From the NCBI RefSeq assembly GCF_020184175.1, contig NC_065531.1, forward strand, positions 17,939,213-18,003,212: a stretch of 64,000 nucleotides of DNA. Direction: 5' to 3'. A program made the position numbers and the translations under genes. Source of the stretch: Aphis gossypii. Taxonomy: Eukaryota; Arthropoda; Insecta; Hemiptera; Aphididae. Positions 47,641 to 61,240 of the stretch are shown here, one piece after another. The notes under the pieces were generated by a model that was not told the DNA's origin, ran no database searches, and saw only the letters and a list, made by a program, of their open reading frames with translations. How positions within the stretch are numbered: position 1 is the stretch's first letter; each line of letters begins with the position of its first letter.

Positions 47641-50570
47641 GCCGGTGTACACCGCGGAGGTATACTGTGCTTTCGCCAACGTAACCGTGGTATTGGTATA
47701 GGTATACCGGTATCATCTCATATATTGGTATAAGAAAGCATAATATAATGCGACTTCGGTACATATTATATAATATTATAAACGCAGTCGTCGCATATTT
47801 TTGTTGTTTAGTATGATTTGTAGATCCGTATGCGCACTGCTGCAGGTTACGTCGATGTAAAATATTATGCGATATAACGCGCGAGTATACAATATTTAGT
47901 CGTTTTCTTTTCCTCTTCTATACAACCACACATTATATTATTATTACAGTATATATAGTCTTCTGAAAACGTTACGCATATATATATCGGATCGGCTGCT
48001 GCCTGCGAGTTTCGGAAACGAGCTGCGCGCAAGGTAGTAGGCTAATATTTTCATTATTTTTTTTCCCGCCGCCACAATCGTATGGGCACCTATACGTATA
48101 TACACACGTATACATAATATAATATATATGAGCGCGACGTTCCGGGTCATAACAATGACTTACGGACGCTATAAATTTTCATTAGCACCGGCCGGCACGC
48201 GCATTTATCCACCGCCGCCGAACGGCAATCGGAAATCTCACCGAACGTTATATATTTCTCCGCGTTATTTATTTATTTACAACATTTTTTTTTTTCATAT
48301 ACATATTATAACTCCGAACAGCCGTGATTGTTGCAATTGAACCTAGTATATACCAGCTAGTACATAAACATTTTAACACCGAGTTTTTATTCATCAAAAG
48401 TCGTCGCCTCCCTTGTCGAATAATTAATTACACGTCAGTACACTATATCATCTACCTACTTAACTATAGTGCCAATTAGTAATTTCGCGTAATGTTTGGC
48501 ACCGACTATCGCAGTATTACATATTATTGTTACGAACGTTATATTCAATTATTTTATGACTACATGGATCATCTGCTGCATAGAATTTGGAGGCCCGCTG
48601 TCAGAGATGATGGTCGTCCGCTGTGTATATGCGAACGACGGACGAAGACTCCGTTTCGGAAATATTAAATACCGTAGGTACTTCACCGTCGTTGCGATTA
48701 TGGCAAATTATTATAATAAACACTGTTAAATTTAATGTCGTTAAATCATATCTAAAACATATTTGTTGAAACAATTCGTTGTCTACGAACACAACAGCGC
48801 TGTTGTTTCTATATAAAGGGAATTTTACGAGTGAAACAAACAGTTCAAGGTGAGTGTGCGTATGCAATCCGAATTAATAATTATTAGCGCGTCGTCGTCC
48901 TTTGGGATGTATACGTATTGCGATTTATCGCTAATACCACAACTGGCAACTACAGTGTCCTTATAGTGTACGATTTTATTATGGCCATTACGCGCGTTAT
49001 CGTATAATATACATATAGGAAAATACTGAAACATTGAGACTTATGTAAACATACAAAATTATATTAGGTCATCGAATAAAGACGATCGCGTCCATACGAT
49101 GTACCTATTAATATAATAATGTATATGATGTATTATAATAAAAACAAGGACAACGCTCAATCGGCGCTCGCATTAAATCAGTTGGCTTTCGTCGTCAGTT
49201 TTTTAATTCGATGTATATTTCTGCACTGTTAGTTTAAAAAAAAATATACAATATAATAATATATAAATAGGTAATTACTGCACGTCACTAAATCTCTCTC
49301 CCTCTCTACGTTTACATTTTTTTTTATTATTATTATTATTATCATATTATACATATATATATTTTAATGTATACCTAATAGAATACGTCCATAATACTCT
49401 ACATGCGTTTTTTTTTATTCATATCTTTCACGCTGTGCTCATATGTGTATTATAACGATGCTTAATATTATATATAAATATATGTATATTGTATATATAT
49501 AAATGCGCGCGATATACCTAAATACGTATATGTATATGCACACCCATTATAAAGCCTGGCCTGAACGGCGTTTATTAATTTGCTCGTTATATTATGTGTA
49601 GCGCAATAAATATATATTTTTTTTAAATCAAGTCTCGCTCCTATATATATAAATGTATTATAATATTATAAAATATTATTATGAATATGAAATGTTTCGT
49701 CGTTGGACCAATAATATAACATGATATATGATCGCAGCAATTAGTTTCGAACAACGCCGATTTGTATACGAGAGACGTTATTCGCGACGGACGTTTTAAA
49801 AGTATAAATCCTCTCAAGTCGTACACGCACACATAGACGCATATTATTAATAAATGTTACGATTTTTATTTTTATTTAAATTTGATGACCATGCGTGTGG
49901 GAATGCAAGACGGTAGTACATTTGATCACGGTTACGTTCTTGTTAGACATTCATATTATGTTCTAGTCGTTGAAACCAATAAAACTACTATCGCGAGTGA
50001 TATTGTGAATTCGACCGATTGCTCAAAAACTAGCCATTGCTAGTATGACGGTCACAACGGGTGGTAATTGAATGCACGATAAAATATCAAATCGTTTTTG
50101 GCTAGCCATGAAAATCGGTGCACGGCGTCTAGAGTATTAGACATTATATTACATATTATATGTAGGATATAGGTCGGACGAGTAGAAAAAAATAACAAGT
50201 GAAAATCGCTACGGAGGTCATTTAACATGAGGTATGTAGGGTTATATGTACTTGTATAATATTCTTCCTGACACATACTTTAGGGGTACTATACGGACGA
50301 TCGTTTATAAGTCTTCATTGAACGTGTGATAGTTCAAAATATAATATATTTGCCATTTTGACATCGATCAAAGGTACAGCGAAGCACTAACAAATCGTAT
50401 CGGGTACGAGACCAGATAAAGCTGTTATACAAATATTGTATTTAAAACAGTGATTTGCCGAATTTTTTCGGTTTTTTTCTCTTTTATTCGTTCGTCGCGT
50501 CCGCGGAATAAACTATTTGGCCACAGAAGTAGATTTTCCGTCCGGTAAGTATATGGGTTTGCAGTACATG
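47641..50570. other. Mixed, mostly AT-rich spacer
   Basis: (TA)-rich stretches near 48120-48130, 49350-49370 and 49470-49500. T runs near 48285, 49317 and 49410. Many short frames and none over 90 codons. No gene or RNA recognised. Confidence 0.55.
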
Positions 50571-51600
50571 ATATTATTCTATGTAACACGCACAACCCGT
50601 AATCGCGGTGCCCGTTGATCTGTCGCGCACGGCGCCCGTTGATCCGGAGCCAAATTTATCTCTCCGCATACGTGCCTCCTCCCGGCGGCACCTCGAAACG
50701 GAGAATATAATAACGCGTGGCGCTTTACCATTATACGATGTCGTTGGAAATCCACGAAAGCGGCAGCCGTATCAAACCGAAATCCCACCAACACACACTA
50801 CACACTATGATATCATTGTTACGACCACATATGTATTTATATGTATATATTATACTATGTATAAATGTATAACATCACATTTTCGCTCCCTCTCGCGCTC
50901 ACTTCGACCGTTATTATGAGAACGATATCACGGTGTATATTATGTCTTATGTTAGTGCGAGTTGAGTACATGATATCGGCGATACGACCGCGGTAGTGTA
51001 TATACAGCTAGTGCAGAACTCGCACGTATACGGTGCAGAAACGGTGTAGCCGTCGAAAACCCACAGATAAGCGGCTAAGCTAATTGCCGGGCGCCAACAG
51101 CAATAATTCGGCTGGAAGCAATTATTATTATATTATTATTGTGCGTGTGTGCGGGTATCACCGCCACTGATATGTATTAAAGGTAATGTGTGTGTGTGTG
51201 TGGTGGGACTATTGTCGCAGGGAGAAAGGGTTACAAGACTTCAGGGTGGAGTGGCGGAGATCGCGAGCGGAGCGCGGCAGGACGGTAAAGGATTTTCGCG
51301 GCGGGCGGAGAAGAGTCGAAACGAACGTTGCCTTTAATAATTATTACTATTATTGTTTTATTATTATTATTATCGTCACCATTCTACCCGCGCCAGAGCT
51401 ACAACGAGTGCGTGCGGTGCCAAAAGTCGAGAGAGTGGAACGTTTCGATAAGAGAGAAAAGCTTTCGGCCGACAGTTTGTTCGGCACAATTAAAACAGAC
51501 GCCGTCGCGCATATACGCGAAACTTTTCACCGATGAAAATATATTATACAGATGTTCGATATCGTTAAACTATATAATATATATATATATATTATAAACA
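50571..51600. other. CpG-bearing block with purine-rich segment
   Basis: Contains an 11-base direct repeat, GCCCGTTGATC, at 50610-50620 and 50634-50644, and (GT)n near 51187-51202. A purine-rich segment at 51221-51320 is bounded on the left by TTGTCGCAG|GG and contains GACG|GTAAAG at 51284/51285; all three frames of the 64-base interval are open, so it could be an exon, but this cannot be decided. Overlapping plus frames reach 116 codons at 51186-51536. No domain seen. Confidence 0.4.
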
Positions 51601-52069
51601 CACACACATTTATATAAATGAATGTCCTTCTCGCAGAAAATATTGTCGGGGAGAGGGGACGGGAATCGGGTCCCGAGAATTCAAGATGTTGCAATAAATT
51701 GTACACATATAAGTATATTATTTATGTATAATAATATTAATGATGCTTTAAATCGAACCCAGTGCTGCGACGTCGAGAATGTAGGTACATAGAGAATCGA
51801 GAAAAGTGTGCGTAACGTTTGAACGGTTTGGTAGTAAAAAATAATGTTGAGTATCTTTCCTTTTTTTTTTTTTATCACCCCGTTTTGTATTAAAAAATTT
51901 ACTACCTAGTCTTTGCTAAGAAAATGTAAAAAGTTTATAGGTATTCCTCTTATCTTAAATAAGTATAGGTGTGAAGAATGAAAAGTACATTTATACGATC
52001 AATATGGAAGAGATCGGTTTTTTTTATTCATTCCTAAGTTGGAATTTTTACTTTACCGTCCATTATTTT

Positions 52070-52085
52070 CAGGATGGCCATCCTG
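52070..52085. repeat. 16-base perfect palindrome CAGGATGGCCATCCTG
   Basis: A GC-bearing self-complementary 16-mer inside AT-rich DNA. It may be a decayed terminal repeat pair or a dimeric binding site. No flanking duplication was identified. Confidence 0.8.
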
Positions 52086-53214
52086 TATATTTTTTTTTTA
52101 GTTTTTAATTGTGGCTTATTATACAGGAAAACACTCTTGCATATTAGTACACTCTATATAATATGTATAAAGTATTGTAATGTACAATATAATATTAATA
52201 TGCTTGAAAACATGTAATTTAAAATATATATGATTTCTCCTGTTGTCCATATTATCTTATAATCAGTTATCCCACTTTAGGAAAGTTTTCATGTGAGTGT
52301 GAAATCATATTTTCTGAAATATAAGATATGCTCACTGTTAATATTAATTGACTAGGTAATTAAACTTATCGTATTTGTACAGAATAATATTAAAAACGCT
52401 TCACAATTGGCGATTTATATTTAGATACTATAAGCTATTATTTTGTCTATTAATTAATTTTTTAATTTGAAATACATTTTCTATTATAGGTATACTTGAA
52501 ATTAGTTTCATGTAGCATCATATATATTCTACATAAATCTATTTGAAATTCCATGTGAACTTTAGTAATTTTACCTTAGAGAAGTTAAAAAAACTATTTT
52601 TAAACGCGAAGTATATGTCGCAGGTTTATTTCAATAAACAGCATATATTTAGAAACTAAGAAAATTCTGTATGAGCACGATAAAACCTGTGACACAATTT
52701 GTCGCGGTGGCGTGAGATGGTAACGACGATGATATTATTCCCATAATCGTATAGTGTTTTTTTTGTTTTGCTTTCTGTCTGATTTCTACCTATTTAACGC
52801 CACATTGTGTAATATATTGTTAATAACAATGCTCTATCATTACGGGGAAAATAATAATATATTGTTTAATTTCAAAAATGTTGACCTATTATAAAAATAC
52901 ACGTATATTATTATAATATATTAAAATTATGTTATAATATAAAAGTCACGGTTCGAAGAATCGTATAGACAAACAAAATGCAAAAGATATATTATGTTAA
53001 AATAATAAATGATAAACGTCCAAAAAATGCTAAAATAAACATCTATAAAATTAGATTTCATACACTTTTGTAAACGATAAACAACATTATAATATTATAT
53101 CCTATTTCTTGTTTGCGCACTACTGTTCATAATGTGTAACTGAAATACTTTTATTATTACAAAATCACGCTATCTTTATAGATACAGAATGGGCACTGTG
53201 TTTCACCGTTTTGG

Positions 53215-53235
53215 CCCGTGTTGTATCTACACGGG
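53215..53235 (+). other. Short hairpin
   Basis: CCCGTGT (53215-53221) pairs perfectly with ACACGGG (53229-53235) across a 7-base loop. It is not followed by a T run. Too short for a microRNA precursor; likely incidental. Confidence 0.3.
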
Positions 53236-55370
53236 AAAGTAGTCTGATAGATAAAACAACAACAGTTTACCCTTTACACTTTGCGTAATTTATTCAATTA
53301 TATATGAATAAAACATAAGCAAATACAATTTGTGAAATAAGTTAACAAATAGTGTTCAGACTTCGAGGATAATCTCAGATGACTCGTTAGTGAGACAATC
53401 GAAAAACGATATTCCTCTCTATAGAGAAAATTCTAAATTAAATTCAGCAATCAGTAAATATTATGATTGACGAATGCTAATACGTACACGTAATAATACT
53501 CAATATTGTTCAATCATATAACACGCAGATCATTTTTTTTTCTTTTTTAATTTTGTTTCCGGTAAGTTTCTATACTACCTAAATAGTTAAATAATTATCA
53601 GTTTTTGTATAAGTATGATACTAGTATCTTGACAATACTCAATAAACTGCATAATATATAGGGTTATTATTTTATTTCATTTGAATTTGTTTATTTATAT
53701 TAAACTTTATATACTATATCAGTGCCACTATTGTATTATATAAATTGATCTAATATTATAATTTTACAAATCCAGGTATACCTGTGTATAATACACCTGT
53801 ACATTTATGCTCTTTAATGTAGGAGAGGCTATTACGTTTAAATTATTAATATTTGAATTGTTTTTATTTAATGACTCTTCAAATCAATCCTACGCCTATT
53901 ATGCTAATATAGAAATAGAAATCAGAATCTATTATAATTGTCTTTTTTTTCTTTTAGAAGTTTCGAATTTTAAGAAAATATAACATTTAATTATTTAAGA
54001 CGTTCGTTTAATCACCTCCGATTGTTATACACAACATAATAATCATATAATATATTAATTTATTGTACCTTGAAACCATTAAACGAATCATCATAATATC
54101 ATATTACGGTTATATATGTTTCGTTTGGTTTTTTTTTCACAAAAAAACTTTCTTTTCGCTGTTTTTTGAAATCATAATAAAACAGTGGAACTAAACGACT
54201 GCCACTGCAAAACAAAGACAAGTACACATTTTATTATTAATTGCAGTTATATTTAATCAAATGAATAAGACACTCTTAGTTCTTACTTCAGACACAGGTT
54301 TATAAGTATATACACGATTTTCGTTCACAGATGGATTACTTTGTGCCTCGAGTTCAAGGCGGCATACACATATCACATACTTGGTGCACCTATAATGTTG
54401 TGTGTGTATTTATTTATGTTATACTGCGCTCGCGCTACTGATATTTAGACGAACAAATTATTCAAAAGAAAGGAACCATCGGGGACTGGCATGAGGTTTT
54501 TAAAAGTTATTGAATCGAGGATATGAGACGTGAATGTTGAGTGGAATCGCGGTTCAATTTGAAACTTTGCATGCTAACGAGCGACTTACTTTGCACTAAG
54601 AAAATTGAGCTAACTTGTGCGCACCCGTGATTTCTTATTTTTTCCGCGAGGCATTTTACGCGGTTTCTATGTTATGAATAATTTGATTAATATAATATAT
54701 ACATACATGTATATTTTGTATATATTATTATATAGAAAACCGAGAAAACTTTATGTAGTGTTTACTCAATAGAAATTTCGAAAACAAGCCGCTCGCTCCA
54801 AAGTTAAAGTTAGGTAAATGATCATTAAATCATTGCATCGCAACAAACATGGCAGATTAAATATTATTTCAACATCAATTATAGTTTGGCAAACAATTTT
54901 TTTCTTAAACTAATACTCTGTCAGACGTGCATTATAATATATTTATACATCATATAAAGTGACTGTTATTGTGTATATATACATAAAATTATATATGTGT
55001 GTGTACAACACGCATATTACCTATTACATACCTATAACCTATAGAAGAGTGTACAGAGCGTGTGTTTCACGACGTCTTGTTAAAAGTTGACGTAGTGTGC
55101 GCATCACTTCACTTTTTTAATAAATCATAAAATCTTGTGTGCACTGCAAACGTTTGATATGAATAATATAATATGATAATATTATAGCAATATAAAAGTA
55201 ATAACAATTATTATTATTATTTTATTACAAGTTATAGTCAATGGTTCATAATATTATATGTTATTATCTTAATATAGTCTTCCGGAAGAACTATTAATGT
55301 ATGTTATGCGTATTACACCAATACAGTCGAGTAATATTTCCATTTATAATAATGTATACCTAATTCTTTG

Positions 55371-56260
55371 TACGAGTTAAAGTAAAAAAAAAAAAAAAAC
55401 TATTCGCACTCGGTGCCGTCGTCCGGTCACACGCCGTCGTGGCAGACTATAAAATAATAATACAATATAAACGCATTTAATAACTGCAGCTTTTCCTCGT
55501 CGATCTTCGGGCTGGTCTTCGTATACGCGATATTTAATATCGCACAGTCGGGAAAAAAAAAGAAGAAAATTACTCGAATACGCCTGGCGAGGGTCGTAAC
55601 GCGCGCGTGTACGATGAACGTATATTAACCGATACGGTTGTATTATTATTATTTTAAGTATTATACGGTGCAGGTATATAGGCGGACGGATCACAAAGTT
55701 CGCTCGCGTTATATCCGTCTCGACGGATTCCGTCAGCTTCCATCGCATCGTGCACGCGTAAACATATATTCTTTCACGGGCATCTGCGGCAAGGGTAGGT
55801 ACCTGCAGCTCGGAGCGACCGCGTTTTTTCATCTTCGGTTCCTCGTAAAACTTATAAGGGTTTTTGATCGAACACGTTTACGCCGTCATCGCTAGTTGTT
55901 TTTGACAGACTGCGCTCGGTATAATATTGCTCAACGTGTGCGGGATCATGCGCGTGCGAACCGTACAACTACGTGTGTGTAAAACCGACCTCCACGCCGC
56001 CGACCGTTTTTTCGAATGATTGATAACAAACGATCGCGAACGTATACAAAACTCTTTTGAAAACGTGCGAACGGCGAGGAACACCCCCCCCCCACCCCCA
56101 ATCACCACCGACACCGCCGCCACCCTCCGCACGCCTTCACGCGAGAGTGTCGAGAGGGCGCGAGCTTTTAATTATTTTATATAATATAGACTTTCTCTTG
56201 CCCCGATCTCTCCTCCCCGGCCTCATCGACCCCATCTCCCCGTCCTCGTTGCTCGTTATG
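55371..56260. other. CpG-rich block with C-rich tract
   Basis: An A run at 55384-55399 starts the block. It is dense in CpG and contains CCACC/CCGCC repeats at 56084-56130. The 151-codon minus frame at 55377-55832 is the longest in the window but has no domain, ends in a Phe run from the A tract, and overlaps an open plus frame at 55638-55895. Confidence 0.45.
56084..56099. repeat. C10-A-C5 homopolymer-like tract
   Basis: Ten C, one A, then five C. On the complementary strand this gives two G runs able to form G-quadruplex or, on this strand, i-motif structures. Confidence 0.85.
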
Positions 56261-59200
56261 CATGTACGTCATATTATATATATTGTACTCGAAATTACAT
56301 TATTGTAATATAGAAAATAATAACGCTCGTACAAAAATCTTCCGCTTATCCGAAAACCTGTCACAACGAAACTTTTCCGATGTTTCTGCACACAAACACA
56401 CGCACACACGTATATACGTATACGCATCGCTGTTCCGAACACGCCGTCCTCTTACACTACCCTCATTCTCCTTTTTCTTTCACCCTCTAGTCCTACCCAC
56501 TGGCGTACTCCGTCTCCGTGCGACTATACACACTCGAGCATGTTATCCCAATCTCTGTTCGTAATTTACCACGTGAAACCTCTATATACACCCACACGCA
56601 GACAGGACAAACTGACATACCAGACGAGTGAAGTCGAACATATAATATTCTATTATTTTCGTGAGCGAGCACATCGAAAACCATACTTCCGCGAAGTGTT
56701 CATTCAATGTCCCGAGTGTACAACCATTAGCCCGTGACTTCTTATTGCAATCTCAAGAATATCAAAAACCTTTATCTGACGGGACGTGGATCACCGCGTT
56801 TTCGCATCTGCGACGTGACTCAATGCGACAAAATATCTCGACAAAATATCCGATACGGCGTTAATAGCTGAATATACTATGATCGATCTACGGAGTAGAT
56901 ACCATACAGAGTAAACTAGTAAAGAGTATATTATAGAAAAACTATACCTTATACCTATGATTATCGTTTTTAATGCATTTCAAAAAATATAATCATTTAA
57001 TTTTTCTTAGGACCTTAATGGATTTTTTTCTAGTGTATTTCCTATTTTAGTTCATTAAACTTAATTTTCATCGTCCTTGAGATTCGAGTCACCGAGGCTC
57101 AAATATCGACCTCAGTAATAAAATCTATACATGTGATTTTTAAGTTTTGAAAAATTACAGTGTACCTATACGAATTTGAGTAATGGTCTGTAAACTATAA
57201 AGTAAAAAATATGTATGTGGTTATGATAAAATTACGCTGCATAACATTGGATTTTTTTTTGCCAACCATTTAAACGACTACCGCAAAAATAATGTTTATT
57301 GATCCTTGCACATTGCGTATATTTTTAAACTCTAGCTGTTGCTGTGACAAACGTCACCGTCGTCGTAGTTTAATAATTATTATTACGTGCAAACACTGCA
57401 AAAACAGAATTGCCAAGAGTTAACCGTTTTTTTAGATACTTATAATATTTCATGCAAAATATCGCACGTGTTTGATATGATTTTGGCAATCGCGTGACTT
57501 TTTTTCGGTCTGAATACGTCTTTCATAATAACGAATACGCGATCTTTAACCGAATTCACACTAACGACATGCATTATAAACGACACTACACATTAAAAAC
57601 GTTATTCTTTTTGTCGAAATTTCGTAATTTTAATATATATAATATTATACCATTTTTTTTTCTTTTAAACTCGCGAAATGCCATAAAGTATCTATCAATA
57701 GAATATGCGTGTAAAATTATAACATCGCACTCAGGGTTAAATGCCATTCTTTTGCGTTGCACGAACCGTGTATGCATTAGGTACATTAAAAAACTAATGT
57801 TCGTATTTAATTTTTATGCAATTTTTATACGCGATGGACGTTACATAAAATTATGCGCACACGCAATCGTATAATATGCACAATACCTATATGACGCGTA
57901 TCTACTCTCACTGGTGTGCGATATCGATGGTCACGACGATAGATATTTTATACACTATATTATATTGTAATAATATTAATTTCATCCAGGCGATCGTCTA
58001 CCACAGTATAGGTATGTGTGTGTATGTATATATATATATTTGCATATTATAGTCGTCAGTACGTTAAACCAAAAAACGCGATAATTTGTGTGTGTCGTAT
58101 ATAATATTTCGTGAAGGAATAATAATAAAAAAAAATACCTTCAAAACTCACCTACACGCGACAACGAGCTGTGTAACTGGTCTTGATTTGTTTCGCGGTC
58201 TGTCGCGTTAATAAATGTTTTATTTTTTTCTTCTTCTTCTTCTTCTTATAGATATACCTACCTATTTGTAAGTACATTATAATATATAATCACTGTGTTT
58301 ACAATATTATAATCTACAATCTTTATCTCGGCTGACGATCTGTTCTGCAGAATAAATATTGTTTCGATATCGTCTCGTAATAATTTTAAATATATTATTA
58401 TATGCGTTCGACGTCATAATATTATCGGATATATATTATATAATAAGTAGGTACCTGCGGGGCTCCGGTATTCTTGAAAATATCATACGTGTACGTAGTA
58501 TATTACACACGTCGCGAATTCCTATAAACGCAATTTAGTTATTTAATGCATGTATTATAAATGCATACATAAAACACGTTTCAGGAGAAACCAATTCATT
58601 CGATTTTTTTGCTAAATAACTACACGCGACAATCACAGAATAAATATAATCATTCGATATAATTTTACATAGGTACCGATTTTCCGTGCATTTATTAACA
58701 CAACACATTACAAATGATTTCAACAAAAATAATTGAAATATATACCTATATAGGTAGTAATTAGTCTAATAGGAAATTATGATTTTCAAACATTTTTTAC
58801 AAACCATACAATTCAAATACATATTTTATAATAATTAATAGATAACATTATGTATACATATTCTCAATAATATGTCTTTTCATAATAATTTAAAAAAACA
58901 AAAGAAATTTGTAATCAAACACCATTAGTTAATAATAAATTGCATAGGAAAAACTAATAGTCATGAAAATAAAATCTTAACTTACTATGTTATGCTATAT
59001 CTTAAATTACTATATTATATTCCTTGCTATATAGGCATTTAACAATTCCAAAAATCTGAAATTGAAGCACTCTGTATATTGTGATATGACACAACTCAAA
59101 AGGCTGTGTGGTTTTTTTTTTATGTGAAAAAATGTCAAAATATTTCTATACAATATAAAAGATTGGTCGTCGGCTGCAAAGATAAATGTCTAATTTTTTT

Positions 59201-59455
59201 ATACACCAAATTTGTTTTCCGAGAAACAGGTAACCCGAGTATCTCGAACAGTTTTCGAACAATCGTATTTTATTATTGATTTGTGTAAAAAATACACTAA
59301 ATATAATATTGAAACTGTGCATTGTCCTTACATTGCGCCGAAGGTAGTTCACGTTGGTTTGATGTTCGGTCGGTATATTATGAAATACTTGTTTATACGT
59401 TTTTTACTTCTAATTCACTGCTATTATTCTTAAATATCATTTCTACAATATATAA
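56261..59455. other. Mixed spacer
   Basis: CpG-bearing to about 56860, then AT-rich. Plus frames at 56262-56564, 56540-56737 and 56661-56864 overlap and have no domain. (TTC)n lies at 58229-58247. Nothing else recognised. Confidence 0.5.
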
Positions 59456-59478
59456 TTCGATTCGATTCGATTCGATTC
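59456..59478. repeat. (TTCGA)n pentanucleotide microsatellite
   Basis: About 4.6 copies of TTCGA. Each unit holds a CpG, unlike the surrounding AT-rich repeats. Confidence 0.9.
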
Positions 59479-59506
59479 CTGCAAACGAACCTTAGGTATA
59501 AGCCCC

Positions 59507-59538
59507 CCGCGGTCAATATACCTTCGAGTCGACCGCGG
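59507..59538. other. GC-rich inverted repeat
   Basis: CCGCGGTC (59507-59514) and GACCGCGG (59531-59538) are perfect inverted copies around a 16-base spacer, in an otherwise AT-rich area. They could form an 8-base stem or bind a dimer. Function unknown. Confidence 0.6.
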
Positions 59539-60580
59539 TGCCCATATTTAATACATCGACAAGATTTATCAGTCACGTTAAACAATATACGTGTAATGCA
59601 ATACATATAGAATACCTCCTACAAATAAAGTAAAAAAAAAAAATATTTTTTAATATTTTTTTTTTTATTTTGGAATCGTAACCACCTTTCTCACATACTG
59701 TTCCTATAAATACAGCGTACACCTGATGTGAAATTAACTTGTTATAAAATAAAATATACTTAGTATTTTTTGACGACTACAAAAGTTATTACGTTTCGCA
59801 AACTTGTAAAGTCAACGTTTTTATAAAGTATTTTGTTTTTAAATCACAATCATCCGCATGTAAAGTTGTTATACTCTATGAAAGATGAAGAAGAGACTAA
59901 TTACAAATAGCCTTATTGATCGATTTTGAGTCACCTTCTAAGTTTTTTTAAGTTCTTAAAGTTTTTCTTAGCAAATTTTAATGGAATATTTAGTTTGTTT
60001 CTTACAGTTCTCGTTAAAACATAACTGTGATCGACAAACACATTCATATTATACCGTATAGCACCTAACTGGCTTAACTCACGATAATTTATTTATAACT
60101 GTACAATATGTTCCGTAGAAGACCATGACGAACCAAAAAGTACGCCAAACGGAGTACGAATGACAACGACTTACAAATTTGTCGACACATAACGCCGCCT
60201 CGTGTGTCGCAGCAGTAATAATATGACGACATATTCTAATAACTAATAGTTACCTTATCGTACAAATTTAATATACCATAATACCAATGTTACCATATTA
60301 TCATGTATAGAATAATAAAGGTATCCTGTGCAACAAATTTCCGGTGCAACGAGATCGGTAGCCCCCCTGAATGCAGTACGGACGTGTGGGCATACTGTGC
60401 AGCGTGTTATGGCGCACATTGCTACCTACAACAGTGAGAATCTGGTCGTATAATAAAATATGTTCGACATCGACATTTTTTTATTTACTTATTTTTTTTT
60501 TCATTTTTTATTTTTCTCAGCGAGACCGCATAAATCTTAGAGACGAAATTGATTTATGCCGCGCGTAATACCTATACATC
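59539..60580. other. AT-rich spacer
   Basis: A and T runs near 59632-59643 and 59660-59668. CpG-poor apart from a patch near 60180-60420. No gene recognised. Confidence 0.55.
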
Positions 60581-61240
60581 CCATATAGCCGCCGCCGCTG
60601 CCGAACGCGCGCATGTTGGGTGGGCGACGGTTATTTTTATTTTTCGAAAAATACTTTTTTTTTTTTTTAATATTTTTATTCCCCTTTCACGTCCCGTTCT
60701 TCTAGCGTCCGTCCGTCCGTCGCACGGGCCTCTCTTTCCAAACAGTGATTATCGCACCTGGCCGCATGCTGGGCCGAATATACCGAAAACCACAATTTCT
60801 CGATATCGTTCAATCTGTAAGAATAAAATAAAAACGAATATGAATACATAATAATACGCGTGTGTGTATGTATATATATATATAATATTATACCAAAGAC
60901 AATACGGCGGTGGCGGCGGCTGGCACAGTCATATTTTAATATACGTCCAGTGCTCGCGCGCGCGCCCGTTCGGACACGCCGGGTCGATAAATAACTCACC
61001 GAGAGAACTTTTTACCAGGGCCCGATTATAATTTATTCGACGTGGTCTGCGCTGGAAAGGAAAAATGAGTAAAAATAAAAAACGAAGGAATAAAAAAAAA
61101 AAAAATTGTTGTTTTCCGTTGTCGGACACGTCGAACTACGTCGTCTCTCCGCCGCCGTGTCACTGCCGCTTTGATGCATTGCCCGGTTATCGGTCCGCGC
61201 GCGTATGCATTATGCCCATATATAATAATATTATATATTA
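60581..61240. other. CpG-rich block
   Basis: GCC repeats near 60590-60602, (CCGT)n at 60707-60722, alternating CGCGCGCGCGCCC near 60954-60967, and an A run near 61091-61105. Plus and minus frames of 80 to 107 codons overlap throughout and look composition-driven. Confidence 0.45.

Larger units (their letters stand above)
51601..55370. other. Long AT-rich block
   Basis: About 3.8 kb, mostly CpG-poor. Features include T runs at about 51861-51873 and 52090-52098, the 16-base palindrome CAGGATGGCCATCCTG at 52070-52085, and a small hairpin at 53215-53235. No open frame of interest. Confidence 0.6.

Noticed and set aside
48031..48047. AAGGTAGTAGG, similar to the let-7 start
   Set aside because: Diverges right after the match and has no hairpin partner.
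55377..55832. 151-codon minus-strand frame, the longest in the window
   Set aside because: It ends in a Phe run from an A tract, has no domain, overlaps an open plus frame, and lies in CpG-rich sequence where stop triplets are rare.
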